DNA of 64,000 nt from Xylogone sp. PMI_703 (GCA_021399445.1 JAJTUQ010000008.1:868001-932000); one strand, 5' to 3'. Counted from the stretch's first letter, positions 1-11,182 are shown. Notes: generated by a model not told the origin, from the sequence alone. Made by a program: numbers and translations.

Positions 1-93
1 TATGGTGCTTCGCGCACGATAGTTTTTCTGTTATACAACCGGGATCTGATTAATAGCTTAGTCATCTATATATATCCTGGTTGGTTCATAACA

Positions 94-1190
94 GAGGACT
101 CTTTTAGATTCCCCTACTTTTGAAGCCTATACATCGAATCTTACTCAATTTCGTGCCTTTCCTGATGGAGCGGTTCAATATGCGGAGAATACTTGGCTGG
201 TCCCATGGAAGGAGAAGTTAGTTCGATATTGGGTTGATCAACAGTTACATTTTGGAGTACTTGTCACATCAACCATCGGAGGTTGTCATAGTGTTTTAAA
301 AGGTTATTTGCAACGAGGAAACGGAGATTTGAAAGACGTGTTCGATCGCCTCACATACTTCTGGAAAGCTCAGCATGATGGCATCAATACAGCTAAATCC
401 CAGGAGCAACTTCGTCAAAAACACAGCTTAAATACCCCTCTTTTAGCTGCTGTTAAAGGCAATGTTTATGACTATGCGCTGAAGAAGATAGTGGCTGAAC
501 AGGCAAAGCTTCCTGAAGACCAATCTATTGCTTTACCGGAGTGTAATTGCACAATTAAACGTACTTTAGGATTGCCATGTTATCACACATTATGGAGAAG
601 GCAAAGAGATGGTGGTGTGATTCTCCCTGAGGATATACATGTTCACTGGTACTATATTAGGCCAGATGAAAGTATTCTTTTGCCTTTGAACATTCGAGAG
701 CCTGTTCTCAACCCACAGGTTGTGAAAGGTAAAGGCAGGCCTAGAGGAGCTCTTAATAGAGGCCGGAGATCAGATATCAATACAATATCTGGTACTAGGC
801 GGTTACCCTCTGCCTTTGAACTGCCTTCTAGTTCAGCCCCACCAGCTCTACAATCTTCAACTTCAAGGGCAACCTCTCCCTTGGGGAAATCACAGGTCTG
901 GCCGTATAACTAGCAACGTAGGACTACAGCGAATCAGAGAGCTTGGGATTGATTCATACGAGCCGGGGACCATGCGAGAAAGGGCCTACCAGCGTGGTAT
1001 TTCATCAATTTACCATACAGATTCTATTGAAGATACAGCTATATTAGCTGACGAGAGAATGATGGACTTGGTGGGGTGGGACGAAGAAGATAATGCCGAA
1101 ATTGAGTCTCAAAAGACCCAAGAGTACATAGTAGTCTCGGCCGAAGTTGAGTCTCAAAAGACTCAAGAATATATAGTGGTCTCAAAATAA
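94..1190 (+). pseudogene. MULE-type transposase, C-terminal part
   Basis: An open frame without ATG runs from about 94 to 910. It carries a SWIM-type zinc finger (CNC near 544, then C-x-H in LPCYHTLW near 580-590), followed by a basic GRPRGALNRGRR tail. The CxC...CxH finger after a catalytic-domain remnant is the usual end of fungal Mutator-like (MULE/FAR1-like) transposases, which cut and paste DNA in the nucleus. The DDE core is missing to the left, so this is a fragment or its upstream exons lie outside the window. The tail appears to continue in another frame (816-1190), implying a frameshift or unrecognised intron near 890. The family call is from the finger and general composition. Confidence 0.72.
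1095..1184 (+). repeat. 45-bp tandem duplication in the MULE tail ORF
   Basis: Two adjacent 45-nt units (1095-1139 and 1140-1184) encode the same 15-residue block, AE(I/V)ESQKTQEYIVVS, with only a few base differences. The period is a multiple of three, so the frame is kept. Confidence 0.9.
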
Positions 1191-1548
1191 CTTCACTATT
1201 GCCATATTAGGAAATACATATATTTATGCTTAAATCATTATGAGGATCACTGGTTGCATGGCTGAGTCTCTTTGTACAGTACTAGTTTGTATGCGATCGC
1301 GAGGCGAAGTTGTGCGAACAACGCTCCGGTGTCGGCCATACACGCATTGAAGTGGTCAAGTGGATTTAAGTACAGTATACCCTTTATTAATTAAATTAGT
1401 GTCGGCTGTCAAGGTCTGAGGTGGGTAGCGCGCACGGGCCTGTCTTGGAAAGCTAAGCAAGCAAACAAAACAAAGTCCACTGAACCAAGAAGTGCACGCC
1501 TTCCCATCTCTTCTCTTATATTAGTCCAACCCTGTCCTATTGTTCACG
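1191..1548. other. Intergenic, no gene seen
   Basis: No convincing ORF. The last 60 bases (about 1490-1548) are pyrimidine-rich, as expected of a fungal transcription start region for the gene that follows. Confidence 0.6.
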
Positions 1549-1860
1549 ATGCCCTCCTTGGAAGAACTGCAAAAGATCCACATGGATGACCGTAAGATCA
1601 TTCGAAGCGATGAATATCACGTTCTCTCTCATAACTCCTTCTTTGTCAGAATCAGTGGATACGCGCTATACGCAAAAGGTGTAAGCCTTGCGAATAGCCT
1701 CAAATAACACCATACTAACCGGTAGAATCGGCTCTATAAATTGCCGTACAATTTTGCCAGACCCATTCAACATGGGCACAACCCGACATTCAATTTTCAC
1801 TTCTCGTCCTATCCCACTATGTATTTTCCCACTATAAATATAGCTGTAGATACTTCGTAG
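1549..1860 (+). CDS. Small two-exon hypothetical protein (88 aa)
   Basis: Exon 1 is 1549-1680 (44 codons) and exon 2 is 1726-1860. They are separated by a 45-nt intron with donor GTAAGC, branch sequence CTAAC and acceptor GGTAG. The frame is phase 0 on both sides and the spliced product runs without stops from MPSLEELQKIHMDDRK to TINIAVDTS. The start was chosen because a CT-rich leader precedes it. I do not recognise the family. The intact consensus intron inside an otherwise open frame is the main argument for a real gene; it could also be the surviving 5' end of a larger decayed gene. Confidence 0.5.
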
Positions 1861-2236
1861 GATAGGTAATTCAATTCATCTTCACATTCCATAGTTGAGT
1901 TCCTGTAACGATGCAGTAGATCGGAACCCCCAGGTTCCGACATTCCTGCAAGGGATCGGTACATACATTATTGCAAGTACCTTTAATAATACAAATACTA
2001 ACAGCCAAGTTAGTCTACACGTTTTCACTTGTGACATTCACCATATACAGCATAATAGGTCATTAAATAGCCCCGTCGGGTTAGAATAAGTAAAGACCAC
2101 TATTTGATACTCAACTTTCAATTAAAAACAAAGAGTCAAAAGCCAGGATTATATCTGAATCTCATATTCATCAAGCCTATGCTTTATGTAATTTCACCAA
2201 TACACGCTTCGCAGTGCTAGTAATTCCATAAAGATT
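1861..2236. other. Intergenic, no gene seen
   Basis: Only a short open frame (1895-2089) with no family resemblance and low-complexity AT-rich sequence. Confidence 0.55.
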
Positions 2237-2587
2237 TCAGATCTCGGCATCAGGATCGCAGTTTTGAATCCTATCATACTTCTGAACAAGCCTTATAATA
2301 ACATATCCAGCTTCGGTTAACACATACTGTTGATCAAGGCAGATCTTTGGACCACCGTTAAATGGAAGATATTCTCAACCCAACTTCAGCCCATACCATC
2401 GATCTGAATTGTACTCTTCAGCATCTGGACCCCAGATGTCTTTGCGTCGATGTATGGCGTACACGGAATAGTTGAACTTACAACCTTTAAGGACGAATAC
2501 TGGTGATTTACCATCTAGGCCACCACCGAATGTACTCTTGATACTACTTTTAGGACATACGGTATCAAGGCTGTGACAGGAAGCCAT
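2237..2587 (-). pseudogene. Cytochrome P450 C-terminal fragment (haem-binding region)
   Basis: Reading the minus strand gives the PERF-like segment (YSVYAIHRRKDIWGPDAEEY...RWYGLKLG). It continues through an in-frame TGA into [21 protein letters not shown], which is the P450 haem-binding signature FxxGxRxCxG with the haem Cys kept. Closest type is the fungal CYP52/63-like alkane or fatty-acid hydroxylase group, by HRRKDIWGPDA and FNGGPRICLGQQ. The usual Trp between G and E is a TGA, Arg is Lys, and Gly after CL is Asp; all fit G-to-A change. The N-terminal two thirds of the enzyme are absent. A catalytically dead relic of an ER monooxygenase. Confidence 0.88.
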
Positions 2588-3403
2588 GCAGCCAGTACGC
2601 GGTAAATTAAAGAATCAGAACTTTCGCTGGTAGGACAGCGAGCAGTATATTTCGTAGCAGCATAACGAGTACCTCCCTATCATAATACCATAATGTCTCG
2701 CTCATAACTTAGGCGCAAGCACGATTACCTATCAGGAAGTTGTGTGTACACAGTACCCAAACACCACAGTATCCTACTGTACGTAACGTACCAGCGCCAC
2801 CACTGCACGATATTTAGCTCAATTGATCTTTAGTATACCTAAACATCTAGTACAGCACAGAACTCGACATTGCAACAATTCTAAATAGTCTTCAAAGCAG
2901 CACTATTCACTCACAATCTCGTATCGGTTATGTTATGTTTTATCGCGATCGAAAGGTTTTATAACCAAACAAGCGTAGACGTCTTGTCGATTAAAACACC
3001 CATTCTGATTTCAACGAAATGTGGGCCAGCAAAGCAAAAGGAAACTCATTCTAAGGTCTAGCTTTCTCAATTACCGGGATATCTACCAATAAGTTATGTA
3101 CGCGGTGCATACATAGAATAAGTGTTATTTGTCGTTCGTGTATGGACAAAAGTCAATACGTAAAAACCTGAGCCTGCTCTCGTTAACTCGGTGACCGAAT
3201 AGTTAATAACGCGTGCCAGGATTTACTAAAATGGGAATGGACCGAAAAATGGAATGTGGAACAGGCTCCCGCCAATCGGCCAAGCTGCAACCTTGTTTTG
3301 ACAACACCTGACTCGCCGGCAAGTTCTCTGGCGCGCACCAATGTCTTTAACAGCCGGAGCCGCTAATTCGGAGAGCTGGGGCTTGATAGTTTCATGCTAA
3401 TTA
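2588..3403. other. Gene-free, AT-rich degenerate sequence
   Basis: About 815 bases upstream of the P450 relic with many stops in all frames. I could not extend the P450 similarity into it with confidence. Confidence 0.55.
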
Positions 3404-3834
3404 ATCGTCAGCCTTTCCCACTATGGCTAATGCGGCCGACTTTTAAAACTGCGGTTCCCTTGTAGTCGGTGGAAGCGATTGACACATGGAAGCAAATGAC
3501 GCAAAATCATGATTTGTACAAAATATTATGAAATCAAAGAGTAACTATAATAATTTTGGTGTCAAATGAATTACTGTATTCTGGTTTACTTATTTCTTAT
3601 TTATTTAATTCAAAAATATTAATCGTATGTTGATAAATTTAATGATTTGTTCGAGGTGTAATTTATGGTTCAATTTCCCAGCGAAAACCTAAGCGAGAAT
3701 GAACTTTTTGAAATTTTGGCCGTAAAATCAGTTTTGTGTCATTCGCTTCCATGTGTCAATCGCTTCCACCGACTACAAGGGAACCGCAGTTTTAAAAGTC
3801 GGCCGCACTAGCCATAGTGGGAAAAGCCGACGAT
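3404..3834. mobile_element. MITE-like element with ~105-bp terminal inverted repeats
   Basis: The left end (from ATCGTCAGCCTTTCCCACTA at 3404) and the reverse complement of the right end (from ATCGTCGGCTTTTCCCACTA at 3834) match almost base for base for about 105 nt. About 220 AT-rich bases lie between the arms. Each end is bounded by TA (3402-3403 and 3835-3836), consistent with a TA target duplication as in Tc1/mariner elements. There is no coding capacity, so it would depend on a transposase supplied elsewhere. The arms' similarity implies recent activity relative to the surrounding decay. Confidence 0.85.
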
Positions 3835-4688
3835 TACATCCCATCCATCGTTTTATAGCTCCAATCGAGAAACATCCTCGACTAGATTACTACTTATGCA
3901 GAATAAGTTAAAGCTATTAAGATTGATATAAATCTTTAATATAGCTATTCTAATTACACGAAGTTATTTTGGAATTTAAATTAAATCTAATAAAAAATTA
4001 GCTGTCAAGTCACTAACTTCAAGATGCTGAAGGGAGTAGGAAATCGTAATACTGCAATAGAGTTGAGAGAATGTATTAACCCTTGTGCTGCATTGGATTT
4101 AGAGAATTTTTTTACCGAGAGAGTGAGGCCGACATCAATCGTTGCCGCCCAAACAAGTCATTATAAACATGAGAAATGCCGGGAGGGCCTGCACATCTTA
4201 TCCGACTACAAATTAAATAGACACCATATACTAGCTGCTGCCTAGCCGCATCCATAATCTGCTACGTAAAAACCTATGGAGTAAAGACTGAATGACGGAG
4301 GATGTTACGGATTTTTCGAGGTCTCAGAAGTGTGGATGGCTGATTGGCCACAACTCCTATCCACAAACATCCGCCACGAAATTCGTCGCTTTCACAAGGC
4401 AGATTGGGACAATTCATTAAACTATATTGGCTGTTACATAACGAAGTTTGTGGTCATAAGCGTGGAGATATAGATAATCGGATGGACAAGGTTTCAATAG
4501 GTACTGGGATTAGCTCGCGAGGCTGGGCTGGATCACTACTGTACTCTGTAGACAGAAGATATTAAGGGAAGGTGCACCCTAGACTCCTAGTATACGTTGA
4601 CATTAGAGTTGGCGTGAAAGCTTAAGTACAAATTTTACCTCCCCCAGGTCTTACGATCGCGCAGTTTATACTAGTGAATTTCAGCACC
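3835..4688. other. Spacer left of the C6/C2H2 gene
   Basis: Contains two short open frames (4024-4245 and 4344-4565) without recognisable features. The promoter of the transcription factor gene at 4689 must lie in the last part; no clear TATA box was seen. Confidence 0.45.
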
Positions 4689-6093
4689 ATGCAGCTAGAC
4701 CCAACCAAGCCGCCGCAGCGTCGCCGAAGAGCCCCTACTTCATGTACAGAGTGTCGAAGGAAAAAGCAAAAGGTAATTCGTAGTTTCACGTTAAGTTTAT
4801 ATCTTTATTGAACTATTTCCAGTGTAACCGAGGCCGACCATGTAGCAATTGTGCAAAACGATATCCGCCGGCTGTCTGCCGCTATACTGATAAGTGAGTT
4901 CTGAAGTTCTGCTCTTTTCTAGTAGTTGAACTTGATGAAAATAACATTAAATTCTCTCCTAGACAATCACCGCCAGACATGGATGGAATTATGGAGTTTG
5001 AAGTTGTGGATAACCCGCTAGGAGCCGTAGAAGAGTCTTGCGGCTCATCGCCTAATTATTCTGAAGCTGAAATGCATTTTACCAGTCCTACAACCAACGC
5101 TAATTGCTCAGTCTCTACATCCACCTCCCCAGGCGTAGTCACTGTTCCGGCTGTACTCAAGAAGTTCTCTTGTACATTTCCGGGATGCAACAAGGGGTAT
5201 TCCAGATCTGAGCATCTTCAACGGCATGCACTGAATCACGAAGATGGGGGTAGTACCTGCGAGAGGTGTAGTGCGCATTTTAAGCGACCAGACTTATTTG
5301 GTATGTGTCGTAGTTATTTACGAATACTGTGTTTCTAGGGAAAAAAGAAAAATTTTATAAACACTTATTATAGATGCATAGCTAACGTCTTGTTTTCCAT
5401 TCAGAGCTTCATTTAAAGAGACATAAGGAGAGGGACGACAAAGCTGATGGCGAAGGTCTCGGAAACTTGAGAACACGTAAGAAACTACGGCGAGACGCAA
5501 AGGAAAATATTGTGGTTTCGAAAAAGGCAGTAGCGGCGCCTACAACAATGGCGACGGCCAATGTTACACAACCACAAGCCCTATCTACAAATTCAGACCA
5601 GATAAAGAGGGAAGAAAGGACGAAAACTAGGAACACAGGGCCTACCTTAAGTGACAGAATTCAAGCCGTATGCTATATGCACCAACCACAGTCTCCCTGC
5701 AACATCCCGCCAATCTTAACCTCAGGTCTCTCTTTCGACGCGTCTGTCTACCCAACAAGTGGCGGAAACGGCAGTTTGCCATCCTCAGAATACGTCAACT
5801 CGGATGAAAAGAACGACACATCTTGGTTTAGTTGTCAACTCTTTAGGGATCCTGTGTTAGATATTAGCAATGACGCGTCCGAGCCAGATTCTGGTTCAGA
5901 ACAGCAGAATTCTCATGGTGGGCCTGAGAGTTTTCAATATATTCTTCCTACGATTGAAAGTCAAAATTGGACGATGACAAAATGGTGGCCCAATTATATG
6001 ACTCCGATAACCCCGGGATGCAGCACATATGATGAAGCTTTGAGCTGCCCGCCTCAAGGGTATCATCTTATAGGAAAAGGCTTTCTATTGTAG
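4689..6093 (+). CDS. Transcription factor with Zn2Cys6 cluster followed by two C2H2 fingers
   Basis: Exons 4689-4772, 4823-4893, 4963-5300 and 5405-6093 join in frame to 393 aa; all three introns have GT...AG ends. Residues about 19-47 form the binuclear cluster (CTECRRKKQK, then CNRGRPCSNCAKRYPPAVC). Residues about 115-175 form two classical C2H2 fingers: C-x4-C-x12-H-x3-H (CTFPGC...HALNH) and C-x2-C-x12-H-x3-H (CERC...HLKRH). The second finger is rebuilt only by splicing intron 3. A basic stretch (RTRKKLRRDAK) follows, then an acidic Ser/Asn-rich tail. Such proteins bind promoter DNA in the nucleus. No fungal-specific TF (middle homology) domain is visible, so it is shorter than most C6 factors and may be C-terminally truncated by the Tc1 debris that follows. 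Confidence 0.88.
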
Positions 6094-6204
6094 TAAAGAC
6101 TATGGACGAGATATCAGGTTCTGTTAATAATAGTAGCTTTTGAAATTTTTAATTTGCAAACAATATTTTTGCATCATAAATTACTATTTAGAAAATCGTG
6201 AAGT

Positions 6205-6485
6205 TTACATGTCCTTACCACGTTGACCACCTAAAGTAACAGAAGTTTCATCTGACCAAATCACAGTTTTCCAATCCTCAAGGGTTCACCATTTCAATCT
6301 GACACAGGTGAATAACCTAAGGAGTGGAGAATCCAGACAGTTTTGGCTGAGATTATTGTCCCAAGTTTAGCAATTTGAGTAGACATTTGTCGGATAGTAG
6401 AGTTTTTAGAAACAACCTTAACAGCTTGATCTTTAACAATTTTTGTAGCTTTAACTGGCATCCCTGATTTTGGAGCATCTTCCAC
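6205..6485 (-). pseudogene. Tc1/mariner-like transposase fragment
   Basis: The minus strand encodes SGMPVKATKIVKDQAVKVV and STIRQMSTQIAKLGTIISAK, the helix-turn-helix region of Tc1-like transposases. In another frame follows TLEDWKTVIWSDETSVTLGG, which contains the second catalytic Asp of the DD(E/D) triad (WSDET). The piece between HTH and WSDET is shorter than normal and out of frame, so the element is internally deleted and dead. The last catalytic residue region is absent. Confidence 0.85.
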
Positions 6486-6930
6486 ATTTAACCGGTTGTA
6501 CTAAAATAGCTGTGTCAAATGTCATCGTAGCGGCTTCTGCAGCGCTGGTGGATGGGATGCTACCAGTTGTAATTTGCCCAAATACTTGGTACTCTGGAGC
6601 ATGATAGCAGTCCACAAGGCATTTCCAGTTATTGTCCGCTACATGTCCGGGTATATTGGTGAGGAAGCTCTCATCGCGGCAGCAGAATATAGAGGGTTGT
6701 GACGAAGCACCACGGATAGCTACAGAGGCGCTTTTTGGAAATAGAGGTCTAGATGATGTGACCGTTGAAGTGGTCGTGGGCAAATTTCCAGATGTAACTT
6801 TGTAATATAATGGTTGTTGTGGTGAGCAAGAAATTAGAATGGAAGTCCAAAAGATCAGGGTTGATAATATAAAACCGGTTGCAAGGGAGTATTCCACCTC
6901 ATCTAATACGTAAACAGTCCAGGCGCCTAG
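6451..6930 (-). other. Open reading segment of unknown origin, no ATG
   Basis: An open frame of about 150 codons overlaps the start of the Tc1 remnant by 35 nt and reads through a hydrophobic stretch (GFILSTLIFWTSILISC) into a Ser/Thr/Cys-containing region. There is no ATG at its upstream end. It could be an exon or a displaced fragment of a secreted or membrane protein interrupted by the transposon. I do not recognise it. Confidence 0.25.
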
Positions 6931-7175
6931 TGTGGGTAAGGAACTAATATCTATTAGAGTCTACGAGCTAGGTCCTAGTTTTGAGCCCCAGAGTAGGCTG
7001 GCCACATTTGTTGTTCCTCCGGTCTCCATTTACCCTGTTAGCTCTTGTCCCCCCATCTTCCTCTTCCCTTTCGTCCACATTTGATCCTCTTGCTCCTCGC
7101 AAGCGAACTCCAAAACCTCAAATAAAGGCAAACACAAGCCATCCCCCGCTCCCTGGTAATTTTCAGGGGCAGGAG

Positions 7176-7815
7176 TTAACCTTGCGAGCCTATACTTTCT
7201 CTTCGTAGCCTTTCCACCTCTTCATTGGCTCTCGCATGCTCGATCCGCAGTGAGTCATATGATGCAGTGAGCTCAGCATATTGAGTCTGAAGGCATTCGA
7301 GGCGAGATTCAAGTTCTCCTATATATTTTCGTTTCCTTTCTCTGAATGCGCGCTGAGAAGCTCTATTTTGAGCCCGACGCCTCTGCCCTGCGTTAGTTGC
7401 ATAGAAATTTATAAGGCAATGTAAATCCACTTACAGAATGAACATTCGAAGAGAGGATTTTCTGGTTATCATTTGGCTCACTTTGTTGGACACGAAGGTC
7501 GTGCATACTTTCGATATTACGTTTTTCTGAAGCCATGCTCAGCTGAGCCAGATACTCTTTAGTGATTGGATAACGAAATGGAAATATAGCATGCGACATA
7601 TACGGATGTCCATAAGGTGGAACGGCGTTGGACTCCTTCAGCAGTTTAATAATTAAAACTTATAGCTTATTAGAGCTTCGGATACGCACAGAGGTTATCA
7701 CCGGGGAACCGATTAGAGCATTAAGCTTTCTTCTATTATTTTCCAGGCTGATTTCCATTGCTGGATAGTAGATTTCATTGAACGGACCGGTGTGGAATGA
7801 TGTGTCTTGTGCCAT
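7176..7815 (-). CDS. bZIP transcription factor (AP-1/Yap-like basic region)
   Basis: Minus-strand exons 7690-7815, 7435-7635 and 7176-7382 join in phase 0 to 177 aa. Exon 1 starts MAQDTSFHTGPFNE; exon 2 carries GHPYMSHAIFPFRYPITKEY, a segment I associate with this fungal bZIP type. Exon 3 holds the basic region RRRAQNRASQRAFRERKRKY with the NxxAQxAFR-type core, then a leucine zipper (LESRLECLQTQYAEL...). Intron 2 has donor GTAAGT, branch CTAAC and acceptor GGGCAG; the nearer CAG would break the frame. Intron 1 (7636-7689) uses a weaker GTGCGT donor and an AAG acceptor, so that junction is least certain. Expected to bind DNA as a dimer in the nucleus; the C-terminus is short. Confidence 0.85.
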
Positions 7816-8279
7816 GGCCAGTCCACGAATTTAGGATAAAAGGATCAGGTAAAAAGAGTTAGGGAACCAATTCAAATTACAAGATGACCAAGGTCAACAA
7901 TAGAGAGCTGTAGGAATTAAAAGGCACTTGAATGACCACCTGGAGAGTAATCTCTACCAGTGCCGTATTAAATGGAGTGCCAGGTCATTGAGTACGCCTA
8001 GTGTTGGTGCGGCTTGTTGAGAACCCCCTTTCCAAGTTATATGCTTTCAGTACGCTACGTACAAATCTAGTATAACTAATCTAGTAGAACTAGTCTGTTA
8101 CGAGGAGTCGTAGATTACAATGAGAACGGTTGGGAAAGAGAATTCTAGCCGCTTATTCTTAGTCTCGACAAAGATGAAACGTTTTCACCATCAGATAATG
8201 TCAAAAACGGCCTTCCCCACCCATTAACGCGTATTCAAGCCATTTATTGATCATAGAAATCCACTCAGCTCAACGCGCC
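7816..8279. other. Upstream region of the bZIP gene
   Basis: No ORF seen. It presumably contains the bZIP promoter on the minus strand, but no convincing TATA element was found. Confidence 0.4.
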
Positions 8280-8617
8280 CAGAACATCATATCCGGTAGG
8301 TGGGGGCCGGAGAGGAAGCGGGCCCACGAATTCCATTTCTGAATCCTCGTCCATTTCTGAATCCTCCTCTGTTTCTGGATGCTCGTTCATTTCTGCATCA
8401 TATTTCTCGTCTTCCACCTGAGCAGCCACCTTTGGCTCATCGTAGCACTATACCAAGTGGGAACAGCTAAAACTTCGCCTCTGTAGTCTTTGTTTGACAA
8501 CCACTCCTGCCCTCTTTTGTGCCACCAAAGTGACGTAATCGTGTTGGTCGCATAGGATGAAGTTATACCACCTGCGACCTCCGCACGATAGTCGTACTTT
8601 TTATTCACATATCTCAA
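8277..8617 (-). pseudogene. Degenerate hypothetical gene with acidic C-terminus
   Basis: A minus-strand ORF (8387-8617, start MRYVNKKYDYRAEV) gives way near 8450 to a second open frame reading CYDEPKVAAQVEDEKYDAEM, then an acidic repeat and a Pro-rich end (VGPLPLRPPPTGYDVLGALS). A TATAG acceptor-like site lies at the switch, so a short intron or a frameshift could join them. No family is recognised. Possibly the 3' end of an eroded gene. Confidence 0.35.
8333..8402. repeat. 18-bp tandem repeat, about four units
   Basis: Four imperfect copies of an 18-nt unit, CCATTTCTGAATCCTCGT and variants. On the minus strand they encode the acidic repeat (SEMDED/SEME) of the ORF above. The period is a multiple of three. 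Confidence 0.75.
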
Positions 8618-9840
8618 AGTGTGGGCTTACCCACGTGGTATAGACTCCAGAATAGAACGCCTCCTACGGCAATAAAGCTTAGTCAAGGAGGAATTTTACA
8701 GTTACTTCTTTTCACGCAGCACTTCCACTACCACTCACAGCTTCGGAAACTCTTCTTGGGTCTCCTCCTTACAAGCTGGCTTTTCACTTGTTACTGGTAG
8801 CACTTGATTGGTCTAAGATATGCCACCCTGGATTTCAAATGATCGTGTAATCCAAATTATCGAGGTGTGTCATTAATGTATTGTCATCATGCGGGCAGTA
8901 CAAATGTGCGGCACAGGCGGCGCAGGCAGCGTAGAACATAGTATGGAGGGTGAGCCAAGATTTGTTGAAAATCGAAGTTATATTAGTTACAGTACATATT
9001 ACTAACAGTATTCACATAAATGGCCCTCCGACGGGCTATATCAATGAGCACCTGTAGACAAAAATACTTTCGTATGAGGTCATAGTTCCCATCTGGGGCT
9101 AGACTCTTCGCTTTGACGCTACTCGCGAGAACACGGATTATGGGTCAACCAGAAGAAATGATGGTTGATTAACATAGTTAGCTTAGTTGTCGACATTCAT
9201 TCCGGATAGTACTTTGAAATACAAGATAATCTAAAGCATAATAACTTAGTATATTTTACTTGTCGAGTAATAATTTACTAAGTTAAAGAGATTCCCTAGA
9301 GTTAACTGTGACCCCCTTTCTACTTGAAAATTTTCTTCTCCATTATATTTCCGTATGATTAACAATCAATTCATTAATATAATCAGCTTTACATATAACA
9401 ATCCTTCTTGAAAATTGCGTTGTGATAAGCTTGGAAGGGAACCATGCAACGCTTGGGAGAGGGAAACAGTAGTAAATAAAGTGTTGTGGTAAAGATTCTT
9501 GGGATATGGTGGAAGACCGTATTGTAGCTTTAAATATATCTCTGCATTGATAGCATCACTTAACCTACTCATGTGCAAGGAGAACTGGGAGATGAATTTT
9601 CGCCAGATGCTCTCATGAATTCAAGGATCTTGTATTCTCTGAGTCATTTTAGAAGCACAAGGGCAACCATCAATCTGGATAACTCTGTCTACATCTCACT
9701 TTATTGGAGATCATCATGAATCTTTATTGCTAGGCTCAGGACCATTTGAATAGTAGAAAAAAACGGCGATTGGCAAAGATTGATTCTATAGCTACAATAA
9801 CTAGTAGGGCGCTCAGAATATAGGAGTAAATAGTGAAAAT
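8618..9840. other. Gene-free stretch
   Basis: About 1.2 kb, AT-rich, with no ORF that resembles a known family. The short minus ORF at 9366-9578 looks like chance. Confidence 0.5.
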
Positions 9841-10510
9841 AATAATCCTTCCGTTTCTTCGAAGATAACAACCGATATTCCCAAAATCATAGCTTTAGAA
9901 CTGAATCCTAAGGAGAAATCATCTATGCTTGATCTCATAGCTCTTATAGGCATTACTGAAGCCCAAGGTTTTGAATGGCTTCGTTAATGGATCCCGAAAG
10001 TGGAACGATCGCCTGGTCAAAGGCACCAATACGGAACACAAGAGATTGCCGAAGTACTCTTGATTGCAAGAACCCAGACCGACTGGATCAAACCGAATCT
10101 AATGGAAAACTGGCGTCAAGCTTTGGAGTATCTCAAAGATTGGCGCAAGTGCGACCTTTGTTCCGTTACCTCTGAACCTGACTACTTCAAAATGGACGAG
10201 TTGTATCAAGTTATTCACTCCGGTATACTACGAATTTTTGTTGATTTTATAGGATCTTACTAAATTTTGGATGTAGTATCTAGAAATGCCATGAGTGCAG
10301 CTGTCCTTCGGCTTCTGGCTTTTGGTTTTGCTAGAGATGAGGACTTGGGAGATCGAGGAATCGGATCGGGTAACTGAAAATGGCATCAATCTATTGAGCG
10401 GTGATCAACTATCCGAACTACAGCGGAGAGGAAAAGTACGACAAGAGCGGCAGAAGAAAAGAGAGGAATATCTTACTTTTTCTCCTAAGAGGTATGCGTG
10501 TGAGCGCTAA
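9841..10510 (+). pseudogene. Degenerate hypothetical gene (three coding-like pieces)
   Basis: One frame reads from 9841 (NNPSVSSKITTDIPK...) through ALIGITEAQGFEWLR, a TAA at 9994, then WIPKVERSPGQRHQYGTQEI and WRKCDLCSVTSEPDYFKMDE up to about 10212. Two further coding-like pieces follow in other frames: NAMSAAVLRLLAFGFARDED (about 10287-10360) and VTENGINLLSGDQLSELQRR running to 10510. Amino-acid composition is clearly protein-like but I do not recognise the family. The single stop and frame changes indicate decay; introns between pieces are possible. Confidence 0.5.
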
Positions 10511-11182
10511 TGAGCAGTCCAGGATGGGTTGTTACGGCCGCTTCCATCACAGATTTGTGGCTTTAATATCGTATCTTGATGCTGCAACCTGCTGATATCT
10601 AGCACCGATGCAACAACTTACTGCCTTTACAGCTAACTGTGGATCTGAAAGTAATGGTCCTTAAGAACCGTCATATTTGCTTTCTATGGAGAGGGCATTC
10701 CCGGATAATGTGTGATAACTACAGTCTAGCTAAGTAAGTTAGTCAGAAATTGATTAGTAATCGGGCGGCACTTAAAATGGCCTAAACTGTGAATGAATTG
10801 ATAGTTGAATTGGTGTATGGCCAGTCAGTTTACCAACGGGCGGAGTTGGCGTATGGGCTGGAGCACATTCGTTAAGTGTTAAAAGTGAACGCCAATTTCG
10901 CACATTGCTACAGTATACATATGTTACTGCTATGTTGAACCATCCCCCATAATTGAGGAAGCATTCTCTCGCCTGTACCCGAGCGAGAATCTGACCACCC
11001 ATTCTAACTGGCTCCATTTCCACTACGGAACGCCATAAACTAATGACTTGCTGGACTGTTAACTCCCAGCATATCATTATTGTGAAATAGCAGACTGCCA
11101 ATAAATTAAATTCCAAAGTTGCTACGTCTACTTGCGCTAAGTGTAAAGTCCACTGGAATACGAGGCTGCCAATCACTTCAAC
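10511..11182. other. Spacer upstream of the 2EXR gene
   Basis: Holds a minus-strand open frame (10772-11176) that begins seven bases from the start of the 2EXR ORF. Composition and lack of family signs suggest chance. No other feature seen. Confidence 0.4.

Noticed and set aside
4024..4565. Two 73-codon plus-strand ORFs
   Set aside because: No recognisable motif, and flanks are repeat debris.
10772..11176. 134-codon minus-strand ORF beside the 2EXR gene
   Set aside because: No family features, starts seven bases from a supported divergent gene, and composition looks random.
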